Shown here piece after piece: positions 29,450-38,571 of a stretch of 64,000 nucleotides of DNA. Within the stretch, counting starts at the first letter, position 1, and each line of letters begins with the position of its first letter. Origin of the DNA: Kineosporia sp. NBRC 101731 (lineage in GTDB: Bacteria; Actinomycetota; Actinomycetes; Actinomycetales; Kineosporiaceae); the NCBI RefSeq assembly GCF_030269305.1, contig NZ_BSTC01000009.1, positions 248,001 through 312,000 on the forward strand, read 5' to 3'. The notes under the pieces were generated by a model. That model was not told the origin of the DNA. It did no database searches and was given only the letters and a program-made list of their open reading frames with translations. Position numbers and translations under genes: made by a program.

Positions 29450-30310
29450 ATGAACCGCCGGCAGACCTGGGGCCGGATCAGCCGGCGGCGAGTGATGGCG
29501 GCCCTGACCGTCGTGGTGCTGCTGGTTGTCGGAATGGTGGTGGGAAACATCTTTCTGACCAGTAGGTTACAAGATCGGGTCCGTGCCCAGATGCGGTGCG
29601 TCAGTGGTGATGATTCGATCTCGCCGACCGTGTCGACAGGAAGTAAACCGCTGCTGCTGGATCTGGTGTCCGGCACGATCGGGACGGTGACCATCTCCGG
29701 GTTCCCGGCGTCCGGACTGGGCGTCGAGAACAAGGACGGTCAGGCTCGGGCCGCCGGGATGCTGGGGGACAGCGACCTGACGCTCACCCTGCACGATGTC
29801 GGCCTGCGGGGAGACCGCACACCCACGTCGGCCGAGGTGTCCGCCACCGTGAGCTGGTCGGCCATCTCCGACCGGCTGAGCCAGGCCGGTCAGGCTGATG
29901 ACGGGGACGATTCCGGTCAGGCGGTCGCAAACATGCTGGCAGGGGCGAAGATCTCCGAACGCGACGGGCAGCTCGCGGTGACCCTGCCCCAGCAGATGGC
30001 CGGGCAGTCGGTGCAGGTCTTGATGGTACTTGCGGTGTCAGAGGGTGACCTGACCCTGACCCCCGAGACGGTGGTGATCGGGCAGCGCGCGATCCGGGCG
30101 TCACTGCTGGCCGGCTTTGCCGGTGCCGGAGCGGGTGGGGCAGGAAGCGGCATCGCGAAAGCACTTCAACCCCGGACCATGGATCTCGACCTGCCGGACA
30201 ACGTGTCGTTGCAGTCCGCCGAGGCGACGCCGGAAGGGCTCGCGGTGAAGCTCGGTGTCGATCCGGACCGTCTCGAGCAGCCGAAACAGGCGTCCAAAAG
30301 CATCTGCTGA
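29450..30310 (+). CDS. DUF2993/LmeA-like phospholipid-binding protein
   Basis: A 286-residue protein with a short basic N-terminus, one membrane segment at about residues 14-35 (VMAALTVVVLLVVGMVVG), and an extracytoplasmic beta-rich domain. The pattern LVSGTIGTVTISG, then LGDSDLTLTLHDVGL, then ADDGDDSG, and the final TPEGLAVKLG matches the DUF2993 family, which includes mycobacterial LmeA, a periplasmic lipid-binding protein of mannan/lipoglycan assembly. The ligand here is unknown. GAGGGGG lies a few bases before the ATG. The MMPL transporter follows 111 bp later on the same strand, so a shared envelope-lipid role is possible. Confidence 0.75.
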   Translation: MNRRQTWGRISRRRVMAALTVVVLLVVGMVVGNIFLTSRLQDRVRAQMRCVSGDDSISPTVSTGSKPLLLDLVSGTIGTVTISGFPASGLGVENKDGQARAAGMLGDSDLTLTLHDVGLRGDRTPTSAEVSATVSWSAISDRLSQAGQADDGDDSGQAVANMLAGAKISERDGQLAVTLPQQMAGQSVQVLMVLAVSEGDLTLTPETVVIGQRAIRASLLAGFAGAGAGGAGSGIAKALQPRTMDLDLPDNVSLQSAEATPEGLAVKLGVDPDRLEQPKQASKSIC

Positions 30311-30373
30311 AGCGCAATTCACGATGGTGTGGACCGGAGGAGATCTGGCCCGCCCAGCGTTTTCACTGCCCTA

Positions 30374-30413
30374 CCCGATGAAACCCGACGAAATCCGATA
30401 AAATCCGATGAAG
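30374..30413 (+). repeat. Four tandem 10-bp repeats just upstream of an MMPL gene
   Basis: CCCGATGAAA, CCCGACGAAA, TCCGATAAAA and TCCGATGAAG run head to tail and end immediately before the ribosome-binding site (AGGAAAAG) of the gene at 30422. The 10-base period places the units on one face of the DNA helix. They may bind a regulator, or shape the 5' end of the mRNA. Confidence 0.8.
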
Positions 30414-30421
30414 AGGAAAAG

Positions 30422-32659
30422 ATGGGCACGCAAGACACACGGACAGAGCCGGTTTCGCCATCGGGTGGACCCCGGCCGGCCGGAACGGTTACGCCCCGGC
30501 CGGGGGCTCTGGGCCGCCTGGGCCACTTCTCGGCCCGGCACCGCTGGTGGGTGGTGGCGGCCTGGGTGCTGCTGGCCATCGTGACGCTGGTGGCCGGCCG
30601 GCAAGCAGGGGGCACCTATGCCGACGAGTTCTCCCTGCCGAACTCGCCATCCGTGACGGGCGCCGATCTCCTGTCCGAGCACAACCCCTCGGCCGGAGGC
30701 AAGAGCGGCCAGATCGTCTTCGCACTTCCCGACTCCTCGACGGAATCGCTGCAGGACCATCAGGATGTGATCGACGCATCGATGAAGGCGGTCGCCGACA
30801 TCGATCATGTGCTGTCGGCGACCGACCCGCTCCAGCAGGTGTCCGAGGACAAGACCGTGGCCTACTCCACGGTCCAGATCGCCGATGACCCGAAGCAGTA
30901 CGGCGACGATTACGTGGGGCTCTTCGACCAGGCCACCCAGACCGCGGTCGAGGACGGCATCCAGGTCAGCTACGGCGGGCTGCTCGGCCAGGCCGACCGG
31001 CCCAGCGGCGGCGAAAGACTGTCCGAGGGCGTCGGGATCCTGGTCGCCATCGTGGTGCTGCTGATCGGTTTCGGAAGCGTTTATGCGGCTGCTCTGCCCA
31101 TCCTGACCGCCGTGCTCGGGGGAATCGTGGGTCTGAGCCTGCTCGGTCTGGGCGCCGGGTTCCTGTCGCTGCCGACGGTCTCGCCGACCCTGGCGATCAT
31201 GATGGGTCTGGGCGTCGGCATCGACTACGCGCTGTTCCTGTCCACCCGGCACCGCCAGCAGGTCATGGACGGCGTCGATCCGATCGTGGCGGCGGGCCGG
31301 AGCGTGGCGACCTCCGGAGGAGCTGTGCTGACCGCGGCCCTGACCGTGGTGATCGCGCTGATGGGCCTGTACGCCTCGGGTCTGGGCTTCGTCGGCAAGC
31401 TGGGCCTGGCCGGCAGCGTCGGTGTGGCGGTGGCCGCCGCGGCCTCCCTCACCCTCGTCCCGGCGATGCTGGCGATAGCCGGGCACCGCATCGACCAGCT
31501 GAAGGTGCGTCGTCCGGTGGCCGAGCCGGGCGGCACCGGCTCCGTCTGGGTGCGGTATGCCGAAAGCGTCTCCCGCCGTCCGTGGCCGTTCCTGCTGGCC
31601 GGAGTGGTGGTCGTCGCGATCATGGCCGTGCCCATGCTGTCGATGCAGCTGGGTCACGTGGACGCTGGGGCCGACCCGCTGTCCTACAGCGACAAGCAGG
31701 CTTACGACGCGATCGAACGTGGGTTCGGCGCCGGCGCCAACGGACCGCTCACCATCGTCGTCCAGCCGCAGGACTCGATGAGCGCCGGCGACCAGGAAGA
31801 CCTGGCGAACTCCCTGCGCCAAGACCTCGCCGGCGTGGACAACGTCGCCTCGGTCGCTCCCTTCACCGCGACCCAGGACGGCGCTCTGCTGGTCGGTACG
31901 GTCATTCCCGCCGAGGGACCGCAGGACTCCGCCACGGACGAACTGGTCGGTACGTTGCAGGACGAGATCCTGCCCAAAACCCTGGGTAACTCCGCGACCG
32001 GTTATGTCACCGGAACCCTGGCCTCACAGCTGCAGTTCCGTGACACGGTGGCCGCTCGGCTACCGCTGATCATCGTGACCGTCATCGCGGCCTCTTTCCT
32101 GCTGTTGATCCTGGCCTTCCGTAGTCCCGTGCTGGCGGTCAAGGCGGCCCTGATGAACCTGCTGTCGGTGGGTGCCGCGTACGGAGTCATCGTTGCCGTC
32201 TTCCAGTGGGGCTGGGGCGGCTCGCTCCTGGGGGTCAGTGAGAAGGTGCCGATCGAGTCCTACATCCCCATGATGATGTTCGCCATCGTGTTCGGTCTGT
32301 CGATGGACTACGAGGTTTTCCTGCTCTCCCGGGTGCGCGAACGCTGGCTGGAGACCAGGGACAACACCGATTCGGTGGGCTATGGCCTGTCCCGGACCGC
32401 ACGCGTGATCAGCTGTGCGGCCCTGATCATGGCCAGCGTCTTCTTCGCCTTCGCGGCCTCACCCAACGTCGTCGTCAAGGTTCTCGCCGTGGGTCTGGGC
32501 GTCAGCGTGCTGATCGACGCGTTCGTCATCCGCCTGCTGCTGGTTCCCTCCAGCATGTTCCTGCTCGGGCGGGCCAACTGGTGGACGCCGCGCTGGCTGG
32601 ACCGCGTCCTGGGTGACTTCACCCTGGAGAGGCCTCCGCTCGAAGGAGCCGACGGCTGA
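30422..32659 (+). CDS. MMPL/RND family transporter
   Basis: A 745-residue inner-membrane transporter of the MmpL (RND) superfamily, normally proton-driven export of lipids or small hydrophobic molecules. The architecture is one N-terminal transmembrane helix (WWVVAAWVLLAIVTLVAG), an extracytoplasmic domain, five helices including GLGVGIDYALFLSTRHR, a second soluble domain and five more helices with FGLSMDYEVFLLSRVRERW. The two (G)xDY motifs are the expected proton-relay signatures. ATG 30422 was chosen for the adjacent GAGGAAAAG; four 10-bp repeats lie right before it. The substrate is unknown. Confidence 0.88.
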   Translation: MGTQDTRTEPVSPSGGPRPAGTVTPRPGALGRLGHFSARHRWWVVAAWVLLAIVTLVAGRQAGGTYADEFSLPNSPSVTGADLLSEHNPSAGGKSGQIVFALPDSSTESLQDHQDVIDASMKAVADIDHVLSATDPLQQVSEDKTVAYSTVQIADDPKQYGDDYVGLFDQATQTAVEDGIQVSYGGLLGQADRPSGGERLSEGVGILVAIVVLLIGFGSVYAAALPILTAVLGGIVGLSLLGLGAGFLSLPTVSPTLAIMMGLGVGIDYALFLSTRHRQQVMDGVDPIVAAGRSVATSGGAVLTAALTVVIALMGLYASGLGFVGKLGLAGSVGVAVAAAASLTLVPAMLAIAGHRIDQLKVRRPVAEPGGTGSVWVRYAESVSRRPWPFLLAGVVVVAIMAVPMLSMQLGHVDAGADPLSYSDKQAYDAIERGFGAGANGPLTIVVQPQDSMSAGDQEDLANSLRQDLAGVDNVASVAPFTATQDGALLVGTVIPAEGPQDSATDELVGTLQDEILPKTLGNSATGYVTGTLASQLQFRDTVAARLPLIIVTVIAASFLLLILAFRSPVLAVKAALMNLLSVGAAYGVIVAVFQWGWGGSLLGVSEKVPIESYIPMMMFAIVFGLSMDYEVFLLSRVRERWLETRDNTDSVGYGLSRTARVISCAALIMASVFFAFAASPNVVVKVLAVGLGVSVLIDAFVIRLLLVPSSMFLLGRANWWTPRWLDRVLGDFTLERPPLEGADG

Positions 32660-32749
32660 CATCGCCATGACCCTGCGCGCCGGCCTTGTCGCTGGGGGTG
32701 AGGATTTGCGCTCCTGGGGGTCATCGGGCGCTGACTGCGTGGGGAAAGC

Positions 32750-32779
32750 TTGGGTTCGTTCATAACTTTTCAGTACAGT
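32750..32779 (+). promoter_or_regulatory. Possible promoter of the T7SS-like cassette
   Basis: TTGGGT (32750-32755) and TACAGT (32774-32779) are spaced 18 bp apart and lie 27 bp before the first start codon of the cassette, in a locally AT-rich stretch. Confidence 0.35.
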
Positions 32780-32806
32780 GCGGCTTTCGTGCCAAGGGGG
32801 GGCGAA

Positions 32807-33202
32807 GTGGTGGAGAGTTTCCGAGCAGAACCCGGTCAGATGACGCAGGCCGGTGACAAGGCCCGGGCGCTGGCCGATGATGCCGCGGCGATCAAGCCGA
32901 ACATCGGGCCGGCCAAGAGCGCGATGCCGGGCAGCACATCGGCGGCCCTGATCGAGGCGGTGCAGTCGACCTTGGAAGGGACGCTCAAGGCCTGGTCCCT
33001 CGCGACGGACGGCTACGGAGTGGCGCTCGACGTGGCGGCGGCCGGGTACCGCAGCTCGGACCGCAGCGGCGTGCAGGGCTACCAGGGGGTCCAGGCCCCC
33101 GATGGCATGCCGACGCCGAGCAGCGCCCCGACCACGCCCAGCCTCCCGACCCCGGCACCCGGGCCGGCGCCGACCCCGGTGCCGACGGGGCAGGGCTCAT
33201 GA
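32807..33202 (+). CDS. EspC-like T7SS substrate with Pro-rich tail
   Basis: A 131-residue protein. The first 90 residues form a helical hairpin-like unit (FRAEPGQMTQAGDKARALAD, ending VALDVAAAGYRSSD) that fits the EspC/WXG100-like 'ESX secretion-associated' group. Residues 105-131 are Pro/Thr-rich. GTG 32807 is chosen because AGGGGG lies 6 bases upstream; GTG 32810 is an alternative. The stop overlaps the next start by 4 bases. A role as a secreted partner of the next protein is inference. The secretion machinery is not in this window. Confidence 0.6.
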   Translation: MVESFRAEPGQMTQAGDKARALADDAAAIKPNIGPAKSAMPGSTSAALIEAVQSTLEGTLKAWSLATDGYGVALDVAAAGYRSSDRSGVQGYQGVQAPDGMPTPSSAPTTPSLPTPAPGPAPTPVPTGQGS

Positions 33203-34503
33203 GCGTGCCCTGGGGTCAGCTGAAGACCTGGAAGGAAGAACCGCTGGAGACCGGCTTCCAGGAGGCCCGGCGGATCGAGGACGAGCTGCAGCGGGTCGAG
33301 GAGGCCCTGCCGGGAGCCAGCCCTCAGACCTGGGACGGCACCGCCGGGCAGGCGGCCAAGCAGGCCGCCGAGGTACTCACCAAGAGCCTGGCCGAGCACA
33401 TCGACTCGGTGTCCTCGCTACGCAAGGCCCTGGCCAGCGCCTCCGACGAGATGGCGGGCGTGGTCCGGGCGGTCGACGACGCCGAGGACTACGCGTCGCG
33501 CAAGGGTCTGACCATTGCCCACTCCGGCAGGGTGAGCGACGCGCTGACCCCGCCGACCGTGTACGGCGACCCGGCCGACGCGGCCGTCTACACGCAGGAA
33601 CGTCAGGAGTACGTGGACGAGGGGGTCCGTCTGGTCGAGGCGGCGCTGACCAAGGGGCAGACGCTCGACGACAACCTGACCGACGGCCTGGGCCCGTTGA
33701 TCTCCTACTGGAACACCTACTCGCCTCTGACCGACCTGGCCAGGAAGGCGGGAAAGGTCAGCATGGCCGTGGTGCTGGCCCGGTACGGCCTGGCGCCGTC
33801 CTCGGCCGCCCCCGAACGCGCCAAGTACCTCGAGAACCTGCGCAAGTACCAAGCTCTCAAGGGTGCTGCCCCGGACCTGTCCGACCCGAAGGTACTCAAG
33901 CAGTACAACAAGCTGGAGAAGGACGCCCTCAAGCTCTACAAGAAGGGTGCCGGCCTGCCGCTGGACGTGCGGCAGGCCCAGCTCGACGCCAAGCGGGCCC
34001 AGCTGCTGTACAAGTCGCTGCGCAAGCTCAAGGGCGACGGGCCGGCGATGAAAGAACTGCTGAAGAGGTACCCGGCACTGTCCGAGGCCGACGTCCTGGG
34101 CAAGGTCGGCAGGCTGGACAAGCTGACCAGGCCGCTGCGAACGGTCAGCCCGGTGCTGGCCAAAGTGCTCGGACCGGTGGCAGTGGTCTCCGGTGGGGCG
34201 GACATCTACTCCGCGATCACCGACACCGAGTCGGCCACCGACAACCGGGTGGCCCGGGGGATCGGTGGTGGTGCCTCGATCATCAGCGGCGGGGCAGCCA
34301 CTCTGCTCGCCTTCGGGCTGGTGTCCGGCCCGGCGATGCCGGTCGTCGTGGTCGGCGCGGGGCTGGTCGCGGCCGGGGCCTGGGCCTACGAGAACCGTGA
34401 GGCGATCGGGCACGCGCTCTCGAGCGGGGCGGATGCCGTCGGCGATGCGGCCGGCAAGGTGGGCGACGGTGCCAAGAAACTCTGGAAGGGCATGTTCGGA
34501 TGA
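33199..34503 (+). CDS. T7SS effector-like protein, WXG-type N-terminus with hydrophobic C-terminus
   Basis: A 434-residue protein. The N-terminal 100 residues are helical and contain SPQTWDGTAGQAAKQAA, a WXG-like turn, followed by a helix (SVSSLRKALASASDEMAGVV) as in LXG/WXG proteins. The middle is Lys/Leu-rich and helical (LRKYQALKG, LYKKGAGL). The last 120 residues hold Gly/Ala-rich hydrophobic stretches (VAVVSGGADIYSAI, then PAMPVVVVGAGLVAAGAWAY) of the kind found in pore-forming or pre-toxin regions. No nuclease or deaminase motif is visible. It is translationally coupled on both sides by ATGA overlaps. The toxin role is inference. Confidence 0.55.
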   Translation: MSVPWGQLKTWKEEPLETGFQEARRIEDELQRVEEALPGASPQTWDGTAGQAAKQAAEVLTKSLAEHIDSVSSLRKALASASDEMAGVVRAVDDAEDYASRKGLTIAHSGRVSDALTPPTVYGDPADAAVYTQERQEYVDEGVRLVEAALTKGQTLDDNLTDGLGPLISYWNTYSPLTDLARKAGKVSMAVVLARYGLAPSSAAPERAKYLENLRKYQALKGAAPDLSDPKVLKQYNKLEKDALKLYKKGAGLPLDVRQAQLDAKRAQLLYKSLRKLKGDGPAMKELLKRYPALSEADVLGKVGRLDKLTRPLRTVSPVLAKVLGPVAVVSGGADIYSAITDTESATDNRVARGIGGGASIISGGAATLLAFGLVSGPAMPVVVVGAGLVAAGAWAYENREAIGHALSSGADAVGDAAGKVGDGAKKLWKGMFG

Positions 34504-35300
34504 GTGTTGAACTGGTCGAAGGCCCCTCGGCAGAGGTCGCTGCCAGCCGGCTCGAGCTGCTCACCGTGGCGCTCGACGGCGCGCTGGAGCTGGGCAGTTA
34601 CACCGACGAGGAGCTGGTGGCGCTGGACGCCCCGGATGGCCGTCCGTTCGCGCCGAGTCCCTGGTTCTCCGCTCTGTCGGAGCAGGAGGGGCAGATCGCG
34701 GTGATCGCTGCGCTGCGCGGGCTGACCGCGCGGGGGGTCTACCGGGCCATCCCGGTGGACGAGGAGTCGGGCGAGATCACCTTCGAGGCCGACCCCGACC
34801 TGCTGGCCCTGCTCAGCCTCCGGCGGCAGGTACCGACCGTGGTGGTCGCCGAGCACCGGGCGCAGGAGCGGGTGCAGTGGTACGTCCTGTACAACCACCC
34901 CGAAGGGCTGTGGCTGGGTGAAAAGGTCACCCCGACAGGCCTTCACGAGTTCACCCTCGCCGATCGGGAACACTGGACGCGGGTGCTCGCCGAGTGGTCC
35001 GGCGCCACCGGCGCCGTCCAGGAACGCCCGGTGCTGGACGTGGTGGTTCCCCCGGTGAACGGCTCCGCGGCCGAGGCCGCCCCGCCGTACGTCGTGGCCG
35101 TCTGCGAGAAGTCCACGGTGATCACCCGTTTCGACGCCACCGGCGGAACGCCGAGGGAGACCTGGGGCAGCGTCCACACCGGGGCCGACGCTCACTACGT
35201 GGGCGCGGAAAGCCCCGGGGGTATGCACTATCTCGGTGCCACCGCCCGCGACGTGCGGGCACTCTGGGAAGACGTCCTGGAACCTCTGCAGGAGGTCTGA
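34500..35300 (+). CDS. Possible EspG-like chaperone or immunity protein
   Basis: A 266-residue soluble protein with no signal or membrane segment. Its pattern (SPWFSALSEQEGQIAVIAAL, then RGLTARGVY, then mixed beta strands such as QWYVLYNHPEGLWLGEK) recalls EspG-type ESX chaperones, but the match is weak. A position directly after an effector-like gene also suits an immunity protein. ATGA overlap upstream and TGATG overlap downstream show it belongs to the operon. Confidence 0.4.
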   Translation: MSVELVEGPSAEVAASRLELLTVALDGALELGSYTDEELVALDAPDGRPFAPSPWFSALSEQEGQIAVIAALRGLTARGVYRAIPVDEESGEITFEADPDLLALLSLRRQVPTVVVAEHRAQERVQWYVLYNHPEGLWLGEKVTPTGLHEFTLADREHWTRVLAEWSGATGAVQERPVLDVVVPPVNGSAAEAAPPYVVAVCEKSTVITRFDATGGTPRETWGSVHTGADAHYVGAESPGGMHYLGATARDVRALWEDVLEPLQEV

Positions 35301-36028
35301 TGGCCGCGACACCGTTCTTTCAGGTCGAGGGCCCGGACGACCCCGAGCTGGTTCCCGGCCTGGAGCGGTTCGTCATGCTCGATGCGTCGGAACTGGGCCG
35401 GGTGCGGGCCCGGTTCCGGACCGCGCCGACGGCCCGCCCGATGGCCGTGGTGCTGGTGATCTCGGTGATCCTGGCCGGCCTGGCGCTGCTGATCCCCGGG
35501 GCCCCGGAGAACGCCAACGTGGCGGTGGCGGTCCTGGTGTGCATGCCCGCGCTGTTCTACTTCGTCACCGTCCTGGTCGGCCTGGCCACCCGGCACTGGG
35601 TGCGGGACCGGGGGCTGGCCACCGGCTGGCACCGCCGGACCCGGCTGATGGTGCCCTGGGAGACGATCGACCCGGGTCGGGTGCACGTGGTCGAGAACGC
35701 CACCGCGGTGGTCTTCCACCCCGACTTCCAGGACCGTTCGCCCACCTACCTGAACAACCTGTCGGACCGGGCCCTGCTGGTCTGCGGCTTCAACTCGGCC
35801 ACCTTCGACCCGTTGTTCAGGTACTGGCTGCTCGGCACCCCGGATCCCGAGGGACTCGCCCAGCAGATCGAGAAGGCCATGGTGGACGCAGGCCTGGAGG
35901 CACACGGTCTGGCCGCCAATGCTTCCCGGACAGCTGTGCGGGCGCGCTACCGCAACGGCGGGACGCCCCTGCTGGGCGACCACCGGGAACCCTACGACCC
36001 GGTACTGGGAGTGCCTTCCCCCGGCTGA
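35300..36028 (+). CDS. Membrane protein of the T7SS-like cassette
   Basis: A 242-residue protein with two adjacent transmembrane helices at about residues 48-67 (AVVLVISVILAGLALLIPG) and 73-95 (NVAVAVLVCMPALFYFVTVL), flanked by cytoplasmic parts. The C-terminal half (WETIDPGRVHVVENATAVVF) has a PH-like feel, but no family is recognised. The ATG overlaps the preceding TGA and GGAGG lies just upstream. It is the last gene of the coupled cassette, and two hairpins follow. Confidence 0.6.
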   Translation: MAATPFFQVEGPDDPELVPGLERFVMLDASELGRVRARFRTAPTARPMAVVLVISVILAGLALLIPGAPENANVAVAVLVCMPALFYFVTVLVGLATRHWVRDRGLATGWHRRTRLMVPWETIDPGRVHVVENATAVVFHPDFQDRSPTYLNNLSDRALLVCGFNSATFDPLFRYWLLGTPDPEGLAQQIEKAMVDAGLEAHGLAANASRTAVRARYRNGGTPLLGDHREPYDPVLGVPSPG

Positions 36029-36031
36029 CTT

Positions 36032-36079
36032 CCGGGGCGGCCGAAACCCGCCCCGGGCCACCGGCGGTCGGACCGGTGG
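36032..36079. terminator. Two tandem hairpins between convergent genes
   Basis: CCGGGGCGG (36032-36040) pairs with CCGCCCCGG (36048-36056); CCACCGG (36058-36064) pairs with CCGGTGG (36073-36079). They lie between the plus-strand cassette and a minus-strand gene and can act in both directions. Confidence 0.65.
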
Positions 36080-36097
36080 CGGAAGGGACGATCCGGG

Positions 36098-37570
36098 TCA
36101 GCTCATCGGCATGACCCGGGCGACCTTGACCGAGCTGGTGGTGCTGCCCTCGGCCGGGTAGGCCACGCTGCCGTCCTCGTACTCCTTGAAAGCCGTGTAG
36201 TTGTGGTCCTTCACGGCCAGCGTGAGCGGTGAGCCGATCGCGGCGCCGGTGGAGCGGTTGAGGATCTGGGCCTGGGTGCTGCTGCCGGAGCCCCAGCTGA
36301 GCAGCATCCGGTCGGCACCGTACTTCACCAGGTGCGGGTGCTGGGTCGAGGCTCCTGGTTGCACGGTCTTGTCGGCGGCGCCGGTGGTGAAGTGGGAGAG
36401 CTTGGCGGTGCCGCCCTGGCTCCACGCCGTCCAGTAGCCGGTGTCGGCCAGCACCAGGTCACCGCCGAACAGGGTTCCGTCACAGGTGCTCGCCGCGACC
36501 GTTCGATACGGGTTGGGCTGGGCGATGCGACAGTCGTTGTCGGTGGCGCAGACCGTGACGAAGTCCTTCTTGGCCGGGGCGTAGACGATCCGGGAGGTCC
36601 AGGCGTGACTGCAGCCCACCTCGAATCCCCTGCCCGAAACCAGGTTGCCGGTGGAAGCGTTGACCACCTGCATCCGGTCGCCCTCGTGGATGTCGACGCA
36701 GTTCCCGTTCTTCACGGTGATGGCCACCCCGAAGTAGGCGGCGTAGTTCGTGCCGTCGTAGGCCAGGCGGCCGTGGTGCTGGTACCACCAGACGAAGCGG
36801 GCGCCGTCGCTGTAGCCCTTGCGGCTGTCGGTCAGGTTGGTGACCTGCTGGTCCCAGACCTGTTGACCCGTGGTGTCGAACCGGATCATGTGCATGGTGT
36901 TGCACGGGCTGGACTCGCCACCGCACAGCGGGCCGGTGCCGCAGTCGCCCTTCCTGGTGATCAGCAGCACGCCGCCCGAGCTGTCGGCCTGGACGTCCTG
37001 CAGATCGAAGCCGTCGTAGGTGACGGGCGTGCCGACCAGTTGGTCGTCACAGTTCAGCTGACCGAGGTGCACCTTCTCGTCGGTGCCGACCCAGGCGAGC
37101 CACGACGTGCCGCCCGGGGTGGAGGCGATCGCCACCGGCAGCACCTCGGTGTCGCTCTCCCCGCCGTAACCCTTGACGGTGGTGGGCAGTTTGACGTCGG
37201 TGACCTTGACCTCGGCCGTGGCGGAGGACGTGCGGGCGCAGACGTCGGCGACGGGTGCCGTGGTCGTCCCCGGTGTGGCCGCGGCGGGACTCGTGGTTGT
37301 GGTGGGGCTTGCGGTTGCTGTGGTCGCGGTTGCGGTCGGCGCTGCCGTGGGGCCGGCGGTCGTGGTCGCCGTGGCGGAAGCGGTGGGTGTGGACGAGGTG
37401 TGCGGCCGGGAGTGCGGTGTCCGGTTGTGATGGGAGGGCTGGCGAGCAGAAGCGGACTGCACCGCGACGGTCGTACCCGCGAGGGCGAGGACGACAGCGC
37501 CGAGGCCCAGGGTCCAGATTCGCCAGGAGGGGTGCTTGCGCCTACCGGGCGGCTGGGGAGAAGTTGGCAT
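36098..37570 (-). CDS. Secreted or membrane-anchored protein with Thr/Ala linker, function unknown
   Basis: A 490-residue protein. Residues 1-43 hold a basic start and one hydrophobic segment (WTLGLGAVVLALAGTTVAV), a signal anchor or signal peptide. Residues 44-108 are a Thr/Ala/Ser/Pro linker. The rest is a Cys-containing, beta-rich domain with repeated strand motifs (GGTSWLAWVGTDEKVHLGQL, LVLADTGYWTAWSQGG, RMLLSWGSGSS), suggesting a beta-propeller. No catalytic motif is recognised. The RTX gene lies upstream on the same strand with a 143-bp gap. Confidence 0.6.
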   Translation of the reverse strand: MPTSPQPPGRRKHPSWRIWTLGLGAVVLALAGTTVAVQSASARQPSHHNRTPHSRPHTSSTPTASATATTTAGPTAAPTATATTATASPTTTTSPAAATPGTTTAPVADVCARTSSATAEVKVTDVKLPTTVKGYGGESDTEVLPVAIASTPGGTSWLAWVGTDEKVHLGQLNCDDQLVGTPVTYDGFDLQDVQADSSGGVLLITRKGDCGTGPLCGGESSPCNTMHMIRFDTTGQQVWDQQVTNLTDSRKGYSDGARFVWWYQHHGRLAYDGTNYAAYFGVAITVKNGNCVDIHEGDRMQVVNASTGNLVSGRGFEVGCSHAWTSRIVYAPAKKDFVTVCATDNDCRIAQPNPYRTVAASTCDGTLFGGDLVLADTGYWTAWSQGGTAKLSHFTTGAADKTVQPGASTQHPHLVKYGADRMLLSWGSGSSTQAQILNRSTGAAIGSPLTLAVKDHNYTAFKEYEDGSVAYPAEGSTTSSVKVARVMPMS

Positions 37571-37713
37571 GACGACAGGGTTTCGGGGGCTGTCTTAAGC
37601 ACGTCTGGCGTACGGGCTAAATCCGGCATATCCACAGCCGGCTTCCAGAATCGTGTACTGTCCAGCCGGATCCCCGACCCGTGAAACCCGCGGTGTGACG
37701 GTCGGTATGTCTT

Positions 37714-38571
37714 TCAGGGGCGCAGTGTGTCCTTCCCCGGCCCGCCGCTGAACTTGTCCGTACCCGGCCCGCCGTCGAGCAGGTCGTTGCCACTGTTGCC
37801 GTAGAGGGAGTCCGTGCCCGCTTCGCCGTACAGCTTGTCGTTGCCCGGCCCACCGTAGAGCGTGTCCTTGCCGCCGCCCCCGCGCACCACGTCGTCACCC
37901 GCCCCGCCGCGCAGGAACTGGGAGCCCACGCCGGCCAGGATCGTGTCGTTGCCCCGGCCGCCGTCGACATCGCTGTAGCTGCCGGTGGTGGTGAGGGTGT
38001 CCGAGCCGTTGCCGCCCTGCACGGTGGAGACCGATCCGGTGGTGATCTGGTCGTCGCCGTTCTGGCCCCAGACGAAGCTGCCGTCGTTCGTGGCGGAGTG
38101 GCTGCTGTCGAAGGTGTCCTGGCCGTCGCCGAGCCAGAACTCGTTGAAGTAGTAGACCTGCGTGGTGTTGTTGTGGAACTCGACCGCGTCGTTCTTGTCG
38201 CGCAGGTTCATGCCCAGGCTGCCGTACGGGTCCGGGCTGTCGACGGGCTCGACCTCGCAGCGAATGCTGGTGTGGTCGTCGCCGATCGGGTAGGAGCAGC
38301 CCTTGCCGATCTTCACATCAACCGAATCATCAATCAGATAGACCAGTTTCGTTCGTTCGTCGTTCCAGGACACCGAGGCTACGACATGGTTGGTCTGGCC
38401 CTTCGCGGCCTGGTAGGTCAGCTTCCAACCGTGCGCGTTGACGCTCGCGGTGGCGGGGCCGGGTGCGGCCTGCGCGGTGCCGGCGGTCGCTACGAGAAGG
38501 GCCGCGGACGCGGCGCCCACCACGCCCACCACACGGTGCCGGGTGATGTGCCGGGAGATGTGCAGGGTCAT
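37714..38571 (-). CDS. Secreted RTX-repeat calcium-binding protein
   Basis: A 285-residue secreted protein. A signal peptide covers about residues 1-36 (RVVGVVGAASAALLVATAG, AQAA). The central domain is unrecognised. From about residue 185 to the end there are about nine RTX nonapeptides of the form GGxGxDxLx (GGNGSDTL, GGRGNDTIL, GGPGNDKLY, GGPGTDKFS), which form a Ca-binding beta-roll. GGAGG lies 6 bases before the ATG. The function is unknown; RTX repeats alone do not imply haemolysis. Confidence 0.8.
   Translation of the reverse strand: MTLHISRHITRHRVVGVVGAASAALLVATAGTAQAAPGPATASVNAHGWKLTYQAAKGQTNHVVASVSWNDERTKLVYLIDDSVDVKIGKGCSYPIGDDHTSIRCEVEPVDSPDPYGSLGMNLRDKNDAVEFHNNTTQVYYFNEFWLGDGQDTFDSSHSATNDGSFVWGQNGDDQITTGSVSTVQGGNGSDTLTTTGSYSDVDGGRGNDTILAGVGSQFLRGGAGDDVVRGGGGKDTLYGGPGNDKLYGEAGTDSLYGNSGNDLLDGGPGTDKFSGGPGKDTLRP

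Noticed and set aside
37714-38571. Haemolysin toxin call for the RTX protein
   Set aside because: RTX nonapeptides only show calcium binding; there is a Sec-type signal and no acyltransferase or type I export gene.
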